NCBI GenBank assembly: GCA_946478645.1
Contig: CAMLCW010000074.1
Coordinates: forward strand, 1-16,372
Source of the DNA: an uncultured Variovorax sp.
Lineage (GTDB): Bacteria; Pseudomonadota; Gammaproteobacteria; Burkholderiales; Burkholderiaceae
Length of the DNA: 16,372 bases
Direction: 5' to 3'
In this document: positions 6,899 to 14,457 of the stretch, one piece after another
Position numbering within the stretch: the first letter of the stretch is position 1
How the letters are laid out: each line of letters opens with the position of its first letter
Notes under the pieces: model-generated
Told to the model about the DNA's origin: nothing
The model's database searches: none
What the model saw: the letters and a program-made list of their open reading frames with translations, nothing else
Translations under genes and position numbers: made by a program

Positions 6899-8034
6899 AC
6901 AACCTTTCCTTTGCGCGTCCGAAGCCCTCCGAGATCGGTGAGTGCCTCCGGGCCGAAGTGCGCGAGTTCATTGACGGTTGGCATGGCAACCGGCACGGCG
7001 CCGCTGCCTTCAGCGGCTTCGATCCCGCGTTCAGCGAAGCGCTCGGCAAGCGCGGCTGGATTGGCATGGGCTTTCCTACGCGTTATGGCGGTGGCGGCTA
7101 TGGGTTGGCCGAGCGTCTCGTGGTGCTGGAGGAACTGCTCGCGGTTCGCGCGCCGATCTTTGCGCACGCGGTGGCCGAGCGCCAGAGCGGGCCGCTGCTG
7201 CTGCGCTTTGGCAACGAACGCCAGCGCGAGGAGATCGTCCCCCGGATTGCCGCTGGCACCTGCTACTTCTGCATCGGCCTGAGCGAGCCGGACTCGGGGT
7301 CTGACCTCGCCTCGGTGCGCACGCGCGCCACCAAGGTGGACGGCGGCTGGCGTGTGAACGGCGCCAAGATCTGGACGTCGAGCGCGCACCGCTCGCACTA
7401 CATGGTGCTGCTGTGCCGCACGGCGCCCGCGACCGAAGTTCGGCAGGCTGGGCTGAGCCAGTTCCTGGTCGACATGAAGACGCCGGGCGTGACATGCCGG
7501 TCCATCGTCAACATCGCCGGCGACGCCGACTTCAACGAAGTCCACTTCGAGGACGTGTTCCTCTCCGACGATGCCCTCATCGGCGAGGAAGGCCAAGGCT
7601 GGAAGCAGGTCACGAGCGAGCTGACGTTCGAGCGCAGCGGGCCCGATCGCTTCATGTCCCACATGGGCGCGGTCGAGGAGTTCGTGACCGCGCTCCGCCA
7701 GCAGCCATCGGCGGAGGGCGCCCGGACCGTGGGGCGCCTGGTCGCTCATCTTTCAACGCTGCGATACATGTCGCGCTCGATCGCCACCATGATGACCGCA
7801 GAGCAGGACGCCGCTTTGCACGCAGCATTGCTCAAGGACCTGGGCACCTGCTTCGAGCAGGAGATCCCCGAAACGCTACGGCTCGTCCTGCCGACCGAGC
7901 CTGAGCCGGGCGCTGCCGACGGCTACAGCGCGGCGCTGGCCAACGTCATCCTGCACGCGCCGTCCTGCACGATCCGCGGCGGTACGAAGGAAGTGCTGCG
8001 CGGCATTGTCGCCAAGTCCCTCGGACTGCGCTGA
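6895..8034 (+). CDS. acyl-CoA dehydrogenase, FAD-binding partner subunit
   Basis: This 379-residue acyl-CoA dehydrogenase begins inside the stop codon of the preceding dehydrogenase gene, implying translational coupling. The typical N-terminal segment GWIGMGFPTRYGGGGYG (54-70) is followed by the FAD-contact loop SEPDSGSDL (130-138) and the strand NGAKIWTS (155-162). The C-terminal IRGGTKEVLRGIVAK matches the family end motif, but the position of the medium-chain dehydrogenase catalytic Glu is Gly362 here, so the base lies elsewhere or in the partner. It should catalyse alpha,beta-dehydrogenation of an acyl-CoA, passing electrons to an electron-transfer flavoprotein not encoded in this window. 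Expected substrates are branched, alicyclic or bulky acyl-CoAs, judged only from the paired arrangement. Confidence 0.88.
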   Translation: MNNLSFARPKPSEIGECLRAEVREFIDGWHGNRHGAAAFSGFDPAFSEALGKRGWIGMGFPTRYGGGGYGLAERLVVLEELLAVRAPIFAHAVAERQSGPLLLRFGNERQREEIVPRIAAGTCYFCIGLSEPDSGSDLASVRTRATKVDGGWRVNGAKIWTSSAHRSHYMVLLCRTAPATEVRQAGLSQFLVDMKTPGVTCRSIVNIAGDADFNEVHFEDVFLSDDALIGEEGQGWKQVTSELTFERSGPDRFMSHMGAVEEFVTALRQQPSAEGARTVGRLVAHLSTLRYMSRSIATMMTAEQDAALHAALLKDLGTCFEQEIPETLRLVLPTEPEPGAADGYSAALANVILHAPSCTIRGGTKEVLRGIVAKSLGLR

Positions 8035-8077
8035 GCAGATCCGCCAAATTTTCATACCCATCTCTCGAAGGCTGCAC

Positions 8078-8869
8078 ATGGAAACCGCACTGAACACGGA
8101 AGAACTGGATCAACAACGGCGCGACGCCGTGCTGTGGTTGAAACTGAACCGACCCCAGGCGTTGAACTCGCTGACGCTGTCGCTTGTCAATGGTCTGACG
8201 CAGGCGATCGCAGACGCCGAGGACGACCCGGAAGTACGCGTCATCGTTCTGACTGGCGAAGGCCGGGCGTTCTGCGCTGGCGCGGATCTGAAAGACCCTG
8301 CCAGGAGTCGCCCGGAAAGCGGGGCCGAGTTCGTGAAGGCGATCGGCGGTCTGACCGAGCTGATCGAAGCGTCCGCCAAGCCCGTGATCGCCGCGCTCAA
8401 CGGCATCACGGTCGCCGGTGGACTGGAGCTCGTGCTGGCCTGCGATCTGGTCATCGCCGCGGAGTCCGCCCGCATCGGCGATGCGCATTCGAACTACGCC
8501 CTGTTTCCTGGCGCCGGCGCCACCGTGCGCTTGCCGCGCAAGGTGGGCCTGAACAACGCAAAGCTCATGATGTTCACGGGCGACATGCACCCCGCCAGTG
8601 AATGGAAGGCCCTCGGCCTGGTCAACATGGTGGTGCCTGATGCCGGCTTCATCGACGCCGTGACTGCTTTGGCCGAGAAGCTCGCAGTGAAGAGCCCGCT
8701 GGTGCTGGGCCGCATGAAGCAGGCGCTCAACGACGCGCTGGATCAGCCGGCGTCCATCGGGCTGCGCTACGAGCGCGCCTTGAGCAACTTGCACCACTTC
8801 TCGGCCGACCGCGTCGAAGGCCTGGCGGCCTTCAAGGAAAAGCGCGCTCCCCGGTTCACGGGCAAATGA
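8078..8869 (+). CDS. enoyl-CoA hydratase/isomerase (crotonase) family protein, one catalytic Glu replaced
   Basis: This 263-residue crotonase-fold protein has both oxyanion-hole segments, RAFCAGADL (63-71) and NGITVAGGLEL (108-118). Glu117 matches the first catalytic glutamate of rat mitochondrial crotonase (Glu144). The second (Glu164) aligns with His137 in RIGDAHSNYALFPGAG, so a plain hydration mechanism is not assured; hydratase, isomerase or hydrolase activity are all possible. The ATG at 8078 has GAAGG six bases upstream. The frame stays open upstream to an ATG at 8006, but that would overlap the dehydrogenase gene and lacks a ribosome site. It sits between the dehydrogenase pair and the CoA-transferase, fitting the second step of the acyl-CoA cycle. 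Confidence 0.87.
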   Translation: METALNTEELDQQRRDAVLWLKLNRPQALNSLTLSLVNGLTQAIADAEDDPEVRVIVLTGEGRAFCAGADLKDPARSRPESGAEFVKAIGGLTELIEASAKPVIAALNGITVAGGLELVLACDLVIAAESARIGDAHSNYALFPGAGATVRLPRKVGLNNAKLMMFTGDMHPASEWKALGLVNMVVPDAGFIDAVTALAEKLAVKSPLVLGRMKQALNDALDQPASIGLRYERALSNLHHFSADRVEGLAAFKEKRAPRFTGK

Positions 8870-8918
8870 GTCCACCGATGTGCGGTGACTTGAAATCCAC
8901 GACTTGCAGGAGACAGAT

Positions 8919-10118
8919 ATGGAACGGAAAGACGAAGGCCCGCTGGCCGGTATCCGCGTGATCGACATCGGCACGATGGTTGCGGGCCCCGTTTCTGCAA
9001 CGCTGATGGCAGACCTCGGGGCGGACGTGATCAAGATCGAGCAGCCGGGTCGCGGCGACTCGCTCCGTCATATCGGGCCAGCGGTGGAGGGCGAGAGCCT
9101 GTGGTGGAACGTCGAAGGGCGCAACAAGAAGTCCGTGACGCTCGATCTGCACCATCCCGAAGGCCAGCGGATCCTGAAGGAGATGTTGAAGAACGCCGAC
9201 GTGCTGGTCGAGAACTTCCGCCCCGGCATTCTCGCGAAGTGGAAGCTGTCGTGGGAGCACCTGAAGCAGGTGAACCCAAAGCTCGTGATGCTGAGTGTGT
9301 CCGGCTATGGTCAGACCGGCCCGTACGCAAACCGCGCGGGATACGACCGCATCGCCCTGGCGATGGGTGGCACGCTGAATGCCACGGGGTATCCGGACCG
9401 CGCGCCGGTCAAGCTGGGCACGGCGATGGCCGACTACTCCACCGCGCTGTTTGGCGCGTACGGAATCATGGTGGCGCTGTACCACCGGGATACGCACGGT
9501 GGAGAAGGTCAGCAGATCGATCTCTCGTTGTATGAGACGGTGTTCCGCTTCACCGACGTGATGGTCACGGCGTTCGACAAGATGGGGCTGCCGCGCGAGC
9601 GCACTGGCAACCTGCATTTTGCCGCAGCCCCGGGCGACCATTTCGAGACCTGCGATGGACGCTATATCGTCCTGACAGTGTCCAACGACCGCATGTTCGG
9701 CCGCTTGTGCGAAGCCATTCCCGCCCTGGGCCGTGAAGAGCGCTACTCGACGCACGCGAAACGTACGGAGTGCGTGGAGGAGCTCAACGCCATCGTCGCC
9801 GACTGGATCAAGTCGCTGCCGGTACTCGAGGTGTGCCGGGTCCTCGAAGAGAAGGGCCTCGCCTACTCCTTGATCTATTCCATCAAGGACATCGTCGCTG
9901 ACCCGCACTACGAAGCCCGGGGCACCATTGCCAGCGTCGAGCATCCGAAGCTCGGCGCGCTGAAGATGCCTGCAGTGCAGCCCCGTTTCAGTGGGACACC
10001 GTCGCCGCAGATCAAGCCGGCGCCTGCTCTCGGCGCGCACACCGACGAGGTCCTGCGTGAGCTGGCGGGACTGTCGGCTGGCCAGATCGCCGAGTTTCGC
10101 CAGGCAGGCACGGTCTGA
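8919..10118 (+). CDS. class III (CaiB/BaiF) acyl-CoA transferase
   Basis: This 399-residue protein has the normal length for formyl-CoA transferase-type enzymes. The N-terminus GIRVIDIGTMVAGPVSATLMADLGADVIKIE is the family opening. Other family segments are LVENFRPG (97-103), VSGYGQTGPY (127-136) and GEGQQIDLSLYE. Asp172 in AMADYSTALFG fits the nucleophilic aspartate that forms the acyl-aspartyl anhydride. It is cytosolic and would activate the pathway acid by moving CoA from succinyl-CoA, acetyl-CoA or a pathway product, so no ligase is needed. The start ATG at 8919 has GGAGA about five bases upstream; an in-frame TTG at 8904 overlaps that site. It is tightly spaced with both neighbours. Confidence 0.92.
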   Translation: MERKDEGPLAGIRVIDIGTMVAGPVSATLMADLGADVIKIEQPGRGDSLRHIGPAVEGESLWWNVEGRNKKSVTLDLHHPEGQRILKEMLKNADVLVENFRPGILAKWKLSWEHLKQVNPKLVMLSVSGYGQTGPYANRAGYDRIALAMGGTLNATGYPDRAPVKLGTAMADYSTALFGAYGIMVALYHRDTHGGEGQQIDLSLYETVFRFTDVMVTAFDKMGLPRERTGNLHFAAAPGDHFETCDGRYIVLTVSNDRMFGRLCEAIPALGREERYSTHAKRTECVEELNAIVADWIKSLPVLEVCRVLEEKGLAYSLIYSIKDIVADPHYEARGTIASVEHPKLGALKMPAVQPRFSGTPSPQIKPAPALGAHTDEVLRELAGLSAGQIAEFRQAGTV

Positions 10119-10143
10119 GGTGCTGAACCCCATGGAGGCACCA

Positions 10144-10869
10144 ATGACCATGTCCCAAGTCAAGACGGTCGTGCAGGACTCGGCAAGCGTGGTCTCGGCC
10201 ATCGAGAGCCGCTTCTCCTGCCGTGCGTTCTTGCGCGACAGGCCGGTCGCGCGCGCGCAGATCGAAGAGATCTTGCGGATTGCGAGTTGCTCGGCGTCCA
10301 GCACGAACACCCAGCCTTGGAAGGTGCATGTGTTGCAGGGTGACAGCCGTGATGCGCTCGTCGAAAAGGTGTGTGCTGCGCACGACGCGACGCAGGCCGA
10401 TCCCTCATTGGCTGCCGAGTACGGCGAAGTGGCCGGCTACTACCCCGCCAACTGGGTCCCGCCCTACATCGACCGGCGGCGTCACAACGGCTGGGGCCTG
10501 TACGGTGCGCTCGGCATCGGCAAGGGCGAGAAGGACAAGATGCACGCGCAGACACAGCGGAACTACCGCCTGTTCGATGCGCCCGTGGGCCTGATGTTCA
10601 CCATGGACCGGGTGATGGGCCGCGGCTCGCTGATCGACTACGGCATGTTCCTGCAGACCTTGATGCTGGCGGCGCGCGCCCTCGGCCTGCACACCTGCCC
10701 TCAGGCGGCGTGGAACAACTACGCAAAGCTTGTGTTGCCATTGATCGGTGCGAGTCCCGATGACATGCTGGTTTGTGGCATGGCGCTGGGCTATGCGGAC
10801 GAGTCTGCACCGGTGAACGCGTATAGAACGCCGCGTGAGGCGGTGGAGAGTTTCACGCGCTGGATCTGA
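10144..10869 (+). CDS. nitroreductase-fold flavoprotein
   Basis: This 241-residue protein has the FMN-binding nitroreductase family pattern. RFSCRAFL (23-30) holds the phosphate-binding arginines and SSTNTQPWKVHVL (52-64) is the family signature. The dimer and FMN end motif GMALGYADE and the YRTPREAVESFTRW tail complete it. The start ATG at 10144 is five bases after GGAGG (10134-10138); the ATG at 10132 lies within that ribosome site. It follows the CoA-transferase by 25 bases and closes the first half of the operon. Members reduce nitroarenes and quinones in vitro, but family members in catabolic operons can also act as ene-reductases or dehydrogenases. In this CoA-pathway setting a flavin redox step on an intermediate is more likely than nitro reduction, though a nitro substrate cannot be excluded given the downstream nitronate-monooxygenase homologue. 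Confidence 0.87.
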   Translation: MTMSQVKTVVQDSASVVSAIESRFSCRAFLRDRPVARAQIEEILRIASCSASSTNTQPWKVHVLQGDSRDALVEKVCAAHDATQADPSLAAEYGEVAGYYPANWVPPYIDRRRHNGWGLYGALGIGKGEKDKMHAQTQRNYRLFDAPVGLMFTMDRVMGRGSLIDYGMFLQTLMLAARALGLHTCPQAAWNNYAKLVLPLIGASPDDMLVCGMALGYADESAPVNAYRTPREAVESFTRWI

Positions 10870-10948
10870 CTTCCGCCGGCTCAGATTGCTGATGGGCGGT
10901 GCCTGCTTGACGCGCTAGGGATCTCTGCTCGCAGGCGTAGTTCAATCC

Positions 10949-10961
10949 GCCACATCGTGGA
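10949..10961. promoter_or_regulatory. candidate IclR operator, distal copy
   Basis: GCCAC-ATC-GTGGA differs at one base from the perfect palindrome at 2635-2647. It lies 164 bp upstream of a second copy. Two sites in one intergenic region would allow looping or cooperative binding. Confidence 0.55.
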
Positions 10962-11112
10962 CACGAGACCCGAGGCCTTCGACGAGACGACACCAGTTTT
11001 CAGACCGGATTGTGCGGTAGCTTTGCGCAAATAGGGATTGCTTCGAATGGTTCTGTGTTGGCGCTGCAGCCCCAGTCTGTCGATGGTTTTGAAGTCCATT
11101 TCGCCAGAAACA

Positions 11113-11125
11113 TCCACATCATGGA
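11113..11125. promoter_or_regulatory. candidate IclR operator, proximal copy
   Basis: TCCAC-ATC-ATGGA differs at one base from the perfect palindrome. The wider block 11110-11128 matches 18 of 19 bases of 2632-2650 (ACATCCACATC, then G or A, then TGGACGT). The spacing to the shared ATTACGATTC downstream is conserved, 44 versus 45 bp. The duplicated promoter architecture implies co-regulation of the two gene groups. Confidence 0.62.
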
Positions 11126-11153
11126 CGTTACGCTTTCGGCTGGCAGGGCCAAG

Positions 11154-11163
11154 ATTACGATTC
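11154..11163 (+). promoter_or_regulatory. candidate promoter block upstream of the binding-protein gene
   Basis: ATTACGATTC is identical to 2677-2686 and similarly placed after an operator copy. TACGAT could serve as a -10 element, and no strong -35 is visible. It lies about 170 bp before the binding-protein start. Confidence 0.42.
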
Positions 11164-11331
11164 TCGGACTCTGACGCAGGTGTTGACTGGCCGCAGTCGG
11201 CCTGGGAGGAGTCCTCGTCATTCGACGAAATTCACGGATCACCGGCGGCGGTCCGACTTGAACTGAACCGGCCAATCTGCGCGGTACAGAGCACCTGAAC
11301 TGCACAGGCGAACTAACCTGATGGAGACAAC

Positions 11332-12300
11332 ATGATTTCACGACGTCAACTGACCCGCGCTGGCCTGGCCGCGCTCGCACTTCCGTCCCTGGCTGTTGCA
11401 GCGCCCTTCACGTCCCAGACGGTCACGATCATCGTGCCGTCATCGCCGGGCCCCGGGATGGACGCACTGGCACGCTTCCTTGCGGCTTACATGACCAAGC
11501 AGTGGAACTCAGCGGTCGTGGTCGAGAACAAGGCAGGCGCGGGCGGCCTGATCGCGACGGAGTACGTCGCCAAGGCTCCCGCGAACGGCACCGTTTTGAT
11601 GGTGACCACGAGTGCACATTTCACCTTCCCGTACCTCCGTGCGAAGTTGCCCTTCGACCCGGTGAAGGACTTCACGCCGGTGGCCCAGTTCATCGTGGGT
11701 GGGTTTGCAGTGGCAGTGGCGTCGAACTCGCCGTTCAAGACGATCCAGGACCTCTTGGCTGAAGCCAAGCGCAGCCCGGGGACGATCAGCTATGGCTCTG
11801 CGGGGGTCGGCACGCCCACCCACATGGCCGGCGCTCAGATGGGGCATATGGCAGGCGTCGACCTCGTGCACGTCGCTTACAAAGATGCCTCCAAAGTGAT
11901 CGTCGATACGGTGAGCGGAACACTTCCGATGGGAATGGTCGGCACCTCAACGGCGATGTCGCTGATCCAGTCCGGAAAGCTGCGTGCATTGGCTGTCACG
12001 ACGCCGAAACGCGTGCCGGCACTCGCCGATGTGCCGACTTTGGCCGAGTCTGGCCTGGCTGGCTACGACGTGACGTCCCCCATCATGGCTCTCGCGCCGG
12101 CCGGCACACCGCCGGACTCGGTCACGGCACTCTCGCGCATCATGGTCGAGGCAACCAAAACGCCAGAGTTTCTGGAGTTGGCCGCCAAGCTGGGCTATGT
12201 GATGGATGTGCAAGACTCCGCAAAGCTGCGCGCCAACATGCCAGGTCAGTTTGCCAAGTGGAAGCAGTTGGTCGACATCTCTGGCGCCAAGCCGGAGTGA
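11332..12300 (+). CDS. tripartite tricarboxylate transporter (Bug/TctC) substrate-binding protein
   Basis: This 322-residue periplasmic binding protein has a signal peptide at about 1-23: MISRRQLTRAG, then a hydrophobic stretch, then cleavage after AVA. The SRRQLTR run is twin-arginine-like, as in many Bug proteins. Family signatures are TVTIIVPSSPGPGMDALAR, VVVENKAGAGGLIATEYVAKA, DPVKDFTPVAQF, YGSAGVGTPTHMAG, VHVAYKD and SGKLRALAVTTPKRVPALADVPTLAESG. These proteins bind organic acids or aromatic carboxylates and deliver them to TctAB membrane subunits, or act as orphan sensors. No TctA or TctB gene is present here, which is common in Bordetella and Comamonadaceae relatives. It starts at 11332 with GGAGA four bases upstream and is preceded by its own candidate regulated promoter. 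It probably captures the pathway substrate. Confidence 0.93.
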   Translation: MISRRQLTRAGLAALALPSLAVAAPFTSQTVTIIVPSSPGPGMDALARFLAAYMTKQWNSAVVVENKAGAGGLIATEYVAKAPANGTVLMVTTSAHFTFPYLRAKLPFDPVKDFTPVAQFIVGGFAVAVASNSPFKTIQDLLAEAKRSPGTISYGSAGVGTPTHMAGAQMGHMAGVDLVHVAYKDASKVIVDTVSGTLPMGMVGTSTAMSLIQSGKLRALAVTTPKRVPALADVPTLAESGLAGYDVTSPIMALAPAGTPPDSVTALSRIMVEATKTPEFLELAAKLGYVMDVQDSAKLRANMPGQFAKWKQLVDISGAKPE

Positions 12301-12386
12301 CGGCGACGGTTGCCGTCTGACCAGCCATGTGCTGCGGTCATTTTCACGCCGTCGGCGCTTGCCGCCATTCGATCTGGAGCACGCCG

Positions 12387-13445
12387 ATGGCGTCTGTCCA
12401 GGCCATGCTTGGCGGAGGCGTTGGCCCCAGCGGTTCGACCGAAGCAGCCCAGGTTGCCGAGGTCGGCGCCAAGGCGCTGGAGGTGCTGCGCCATTCCATC
12501 TCGGTGGACGTCCACACGCACGGCGGACCGCAAGGCATCTACTCACCCGCCCCCCCGAACGGTAGCCTTGCCGCCGGGATGCGGGCCGGCTCCCTTGCCG
12601 CCGTGTGCCTGTCGGAAATCCCGGACGAACCACTTCTTGGCCGGACTGCAGCCGGGGTCACCGGCATCACCCGTCCGCCGAGACCGGGTGAGCTGTACAG
12701 CCACCATCTCGAACGACTCACCTGGACCGACGAGTTGGTGGCGCAGCATGGCTTGCAACGCGCGCTGACGGCCGCCGATCTGGCATCGGCCCACGGCGCA
12801 GGGCAGCCGGCTGTGATCGGCGGCGTCGAGGGTCTGGACTTCCTGGAAGGAAACTTGGCGCGGCTGGAAGAAGCCCACCAACGCGGCGTCCGCTCCGCGC
12901 AACTTGTGCACTACACGCCGAACGATGTTGGGGACTTCCAGATGGGCGCGGTGACACACGACGGGTTGACGGAATTCGGCGTCGAGGTGATCCGTGCCTG
13001 CCACCGCTTGGGCATGGTCGTCGATGTGGCACACGCCACCGAACAGACAACCAAGGCCGCCGCGAAGGCTTCGACCAAACCGCTGCTGCTGTCGCACACG
13101 GCGCTTGCAGGCTCCCGGGCGATGGCAACGAACCGACTGGCGGCCCGTTGCGTGAGTGCGGACCATGCGAAGGCGGTTGCGGAGACCGGTGGCGCCATCG
13201 GCATCTGGGCCATCTTTCCCGACCTTGACAGATACGTCGAGGGACTAAAGGAAATGGTCGATGTCGTCGGCGTAGACCATGTTTGCGTGGGGACCGATCA
13301 ACAGGTCACCCCTGGTGTGCTGCAGGACTATGCGCAGTGGGTCAACCTGATCGCGGCGATGCTGCGCGGCGGGTTCACTTCCGAGGAGGCGGGGAAGATC
13401 GCAGGCGGAAACTACATGCGCATCTTCCGTGCGGCGGTGGGCTGA
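12387..13445 (+). CDS. membrane dipeptidase-like metallohydrolase (peptidase family M19)
   Basis: This 352-residue protein belongs to the renal-dipeptidase family of binuclear zinc amidohydrolase-like enzymes. Putative metal ligands are the VDVHTHGG motif (His43, His45), Glu148 in GGVEGLDFLE, His216 in VVDVAHATEQ, His237 in LLLSHTAL, and Asp304 in GTDQQVT. Canonical members have HxD at the first site, whereas this one has HxH. GGNYMRIFRA is the usual C-terminal family motif. No signal peptide or membrane anchor is visible, so it is probably cytosolic despite the family name. I chose the ATG at 12387, seven bases after GGAG (12376-12379); the upstream ATG at 12327 has no ribosome site. In this operon it more likely hydrolyses an amide or lactam-like catabolic substrate than dipeptides; that is inference. 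Confidence 0.87.
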   Translation: MASVQAMLGGGVGPSGSTEAAQVAEVGAKALEVLRHSISVDVHTHGGPQGIYSPAPPNGSLAAGMRAGSLAAVCLSEIPDEPLLGRTAAGVTGITRPPRPGELYSHHLERLTWTDELVAQHGLQRALTAADLASAHGAGQPAVIGGVEGLDFLEGNLARLEEAHQRGVRSAQLVHYTPNDVGDFQMGAVTHDGLTEFGVEVIRACHRLGMVVDVAHATEQTTKAAAKASTKPLLLSHTALAGSRAMATNRLAARCVSADHAKAVAETGGAIGIWAIFPDLDRYVEGLKEMVDVVGVDHVCVGTDQQVTPGVLQDYAQWVNLIAAMLRGGFTSEEAGKIAGGNYMRIFRAAVG

Positions 13446-13580
13446 AGCACGCAGCAGGCATCACCGTTCGCCTCGTACTGGACGCTGAAGGTCGTGGTGC
13501 GGCTGCTGCCAAACCTGCAGCGCGAGCAGCCAGGCACGTCGATCTGATCCCAGTCAACGAACAAGCACAGAGGCACGAGC

Positions 13581-14414
13581 ATGACTTATGAAGCGATCGA
13601 GTTCAGCATCGAGGACGGTGTTGCCTTTCTTCATCTGAGCCGCCCGGAGGCCAAGAACGCGCTCGACGATGTCATGCGGGTCGAGATCGCCGATGTCATC
13701 CAGCGCTTGCGCAGGGGCATCGACCACAAGGAGCTGGATGTCAGAGCACTGGTGATCGGTGGGCGCGGCGGCGCCTTCTGCGGCGGTGGCGACGTGAAGG
13801 GCATGGCCACCAAGAAGACCAGCCAGATGATGCACAGCCGCATGACGAACGTGCAGGACTGGTTTCGCGACCTGCTCAAGCTGGAGATGCCCGTCATCGC
13901 AGCGGTGGACGGGCCGGCCTTCGGAGCCGGTTTCAGCATCGCGCTGGCGGCCGACTTCATCATCGCCACGCCGAAGACGAGCTTCTGTGCAGCGTTCAGC
14001 CGCATGGGCCTGGTGCCAGACACGTCCATCGTATTCACGCTGCCTCGCATCGTGGGATTGCAGCGCGCCAAGGAGTTGATCTTTTCGGCGCGCGTGCTGG
14101 GTGCCGAAGAGGCCAAGGCGATGGGCATCGTGTACGACCTGGTGCCCGAAGGCGAAGCCATTGAGGCGGCCACCGAGCTGGCCCACAAGATGAAGCTGGC
14201 GTCCGTGGCTGCTGTGGGGCTCACCAAGCAGTTGCTCCATCAAACCTTCGAATCGAGCCAGCCGGCCATGGCGCAGGCCGAGGCGCTCGCACAGGCCGTC
14301 GCCATCGGCACCGAATACCACGCGGATGCCGTGGAGCGTTTCGTCGGGAAGTCTCCCCTGCTGTTCACGGGGTTCAACGAGCGCAGTTGGCGCAAGCCGG
14401 CGCAGCCGAAGTAA
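13581..14414 (+). CDS. crotonase-family isomerase-like protein (PaaG-like active site)
   Basis: This 277-residue crotonase-fold protein has oxyanion-hole segments GAFCGGGDVKG (64-74) and VDGPAFGAGFSIALAAD (109-125). Both hydratase glutamates of classical crotonase are missing: the first position is Ser119 and the second is Phe139. Instead it has FCAAFSRMGLVPDTS, with Asp147 at the place of the catalytic Asp in PaaG-type enoyl-CoA isomerases (GLxPDxGGT). It is therefore more likely an isomerase (double-bond shift or ring-epoxide/oxepin type) than a hydratase. The start at 13581 follows GAGG by seven bases. It forms a unit with the FMN protein downstream, 43 bases away. Its divergence from the other crotonase in the cluster (8078-8869) implies a different step. 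Confidence 0.87.
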   Translation: MTYEAIEFSIEDGVAFLHLSRPEAKNALDDVMRVEIADVIQRLRRGIDHKELDVRALVIGGRGGAFCGGGDVKGMATKKTSQMMHSRMTNVQDWFRDLLKLEMPVIAAVDGPAFGAGFSIALAADFIIATPKTSFCAAFSRMGLVPDTSIVFTLPRIVGLQRAKELIFSARVLGAEEAKAMGIVYDLVPEGEAIEAATELAHKMKLASVAAVGLTKQLLHQTFESSQPAMAQAEALAQAVAIGTEYHADAVERFVGKSPLLFTGFNERSWRKPAQPK

Positions 14415-14457
14415 GCAACCGCCCATTCACTCCTACTTAGCACGAGCCACATCAGCC

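Larger units (their letters stand above)
10870..11331. other. 462-bp intergenic region with two candidate operators
   Basis: I see no convincing gene here; short frames on both strands lack ribosome sites and known motifs. The region holds palindrome copies at 10949-10961 and 11113-11125 and a promoter-like block at 11154-11163. This suggests that the downstream genes (binding protein onward) have their own promoter under the same regulator. The predicted untranslated leader after that block would be about 160 bases. Confidence 0.6.

Noticed and set aside
4837..7749. A 970-codon open frame on the minus strand
   Set aside because: It is antisense to the SDR and both acyl-CoA dehydrogenase genes, which have clear family motifs. 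Long antisense frames are common in GC-rich DNA, and its translation shows no recognisable domain.
10881..11117. A 78-codon minus-strand frame in the large intergenic region
   Set aside because: It has no recognisable motif or convincing ribosome site, and it overlaps two operator copies. It was treated as chance.
12305..12317. GACGG-TTG-CCGTC hairpin after the binding-protein gene
   Set aside because: The stem is only 5 bp and no T-run follows, so I do not call it a terminator.
12327..12386. An upstream ATG that would add 20 residues to the M19 protein
   Set aside because: No ribosome site precedes it, while the ATG at 12387 has GGAG at good spacing. The added residues do not form a signal peptide.
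12504..12515. GTGGACGTCCAC palindrome resembling the operator half-sites
   Set aside because: The arms are in the inverse order and lie inside the M19 gene, encoding the metal motif VDVH. Coding constraint explains it.
14446..14457. GCCACATCAGCC just before the FMN protein, similar to the left operator arm
   Set aside because: The right arm (GTGGA) is missing, so there is no palindrome.
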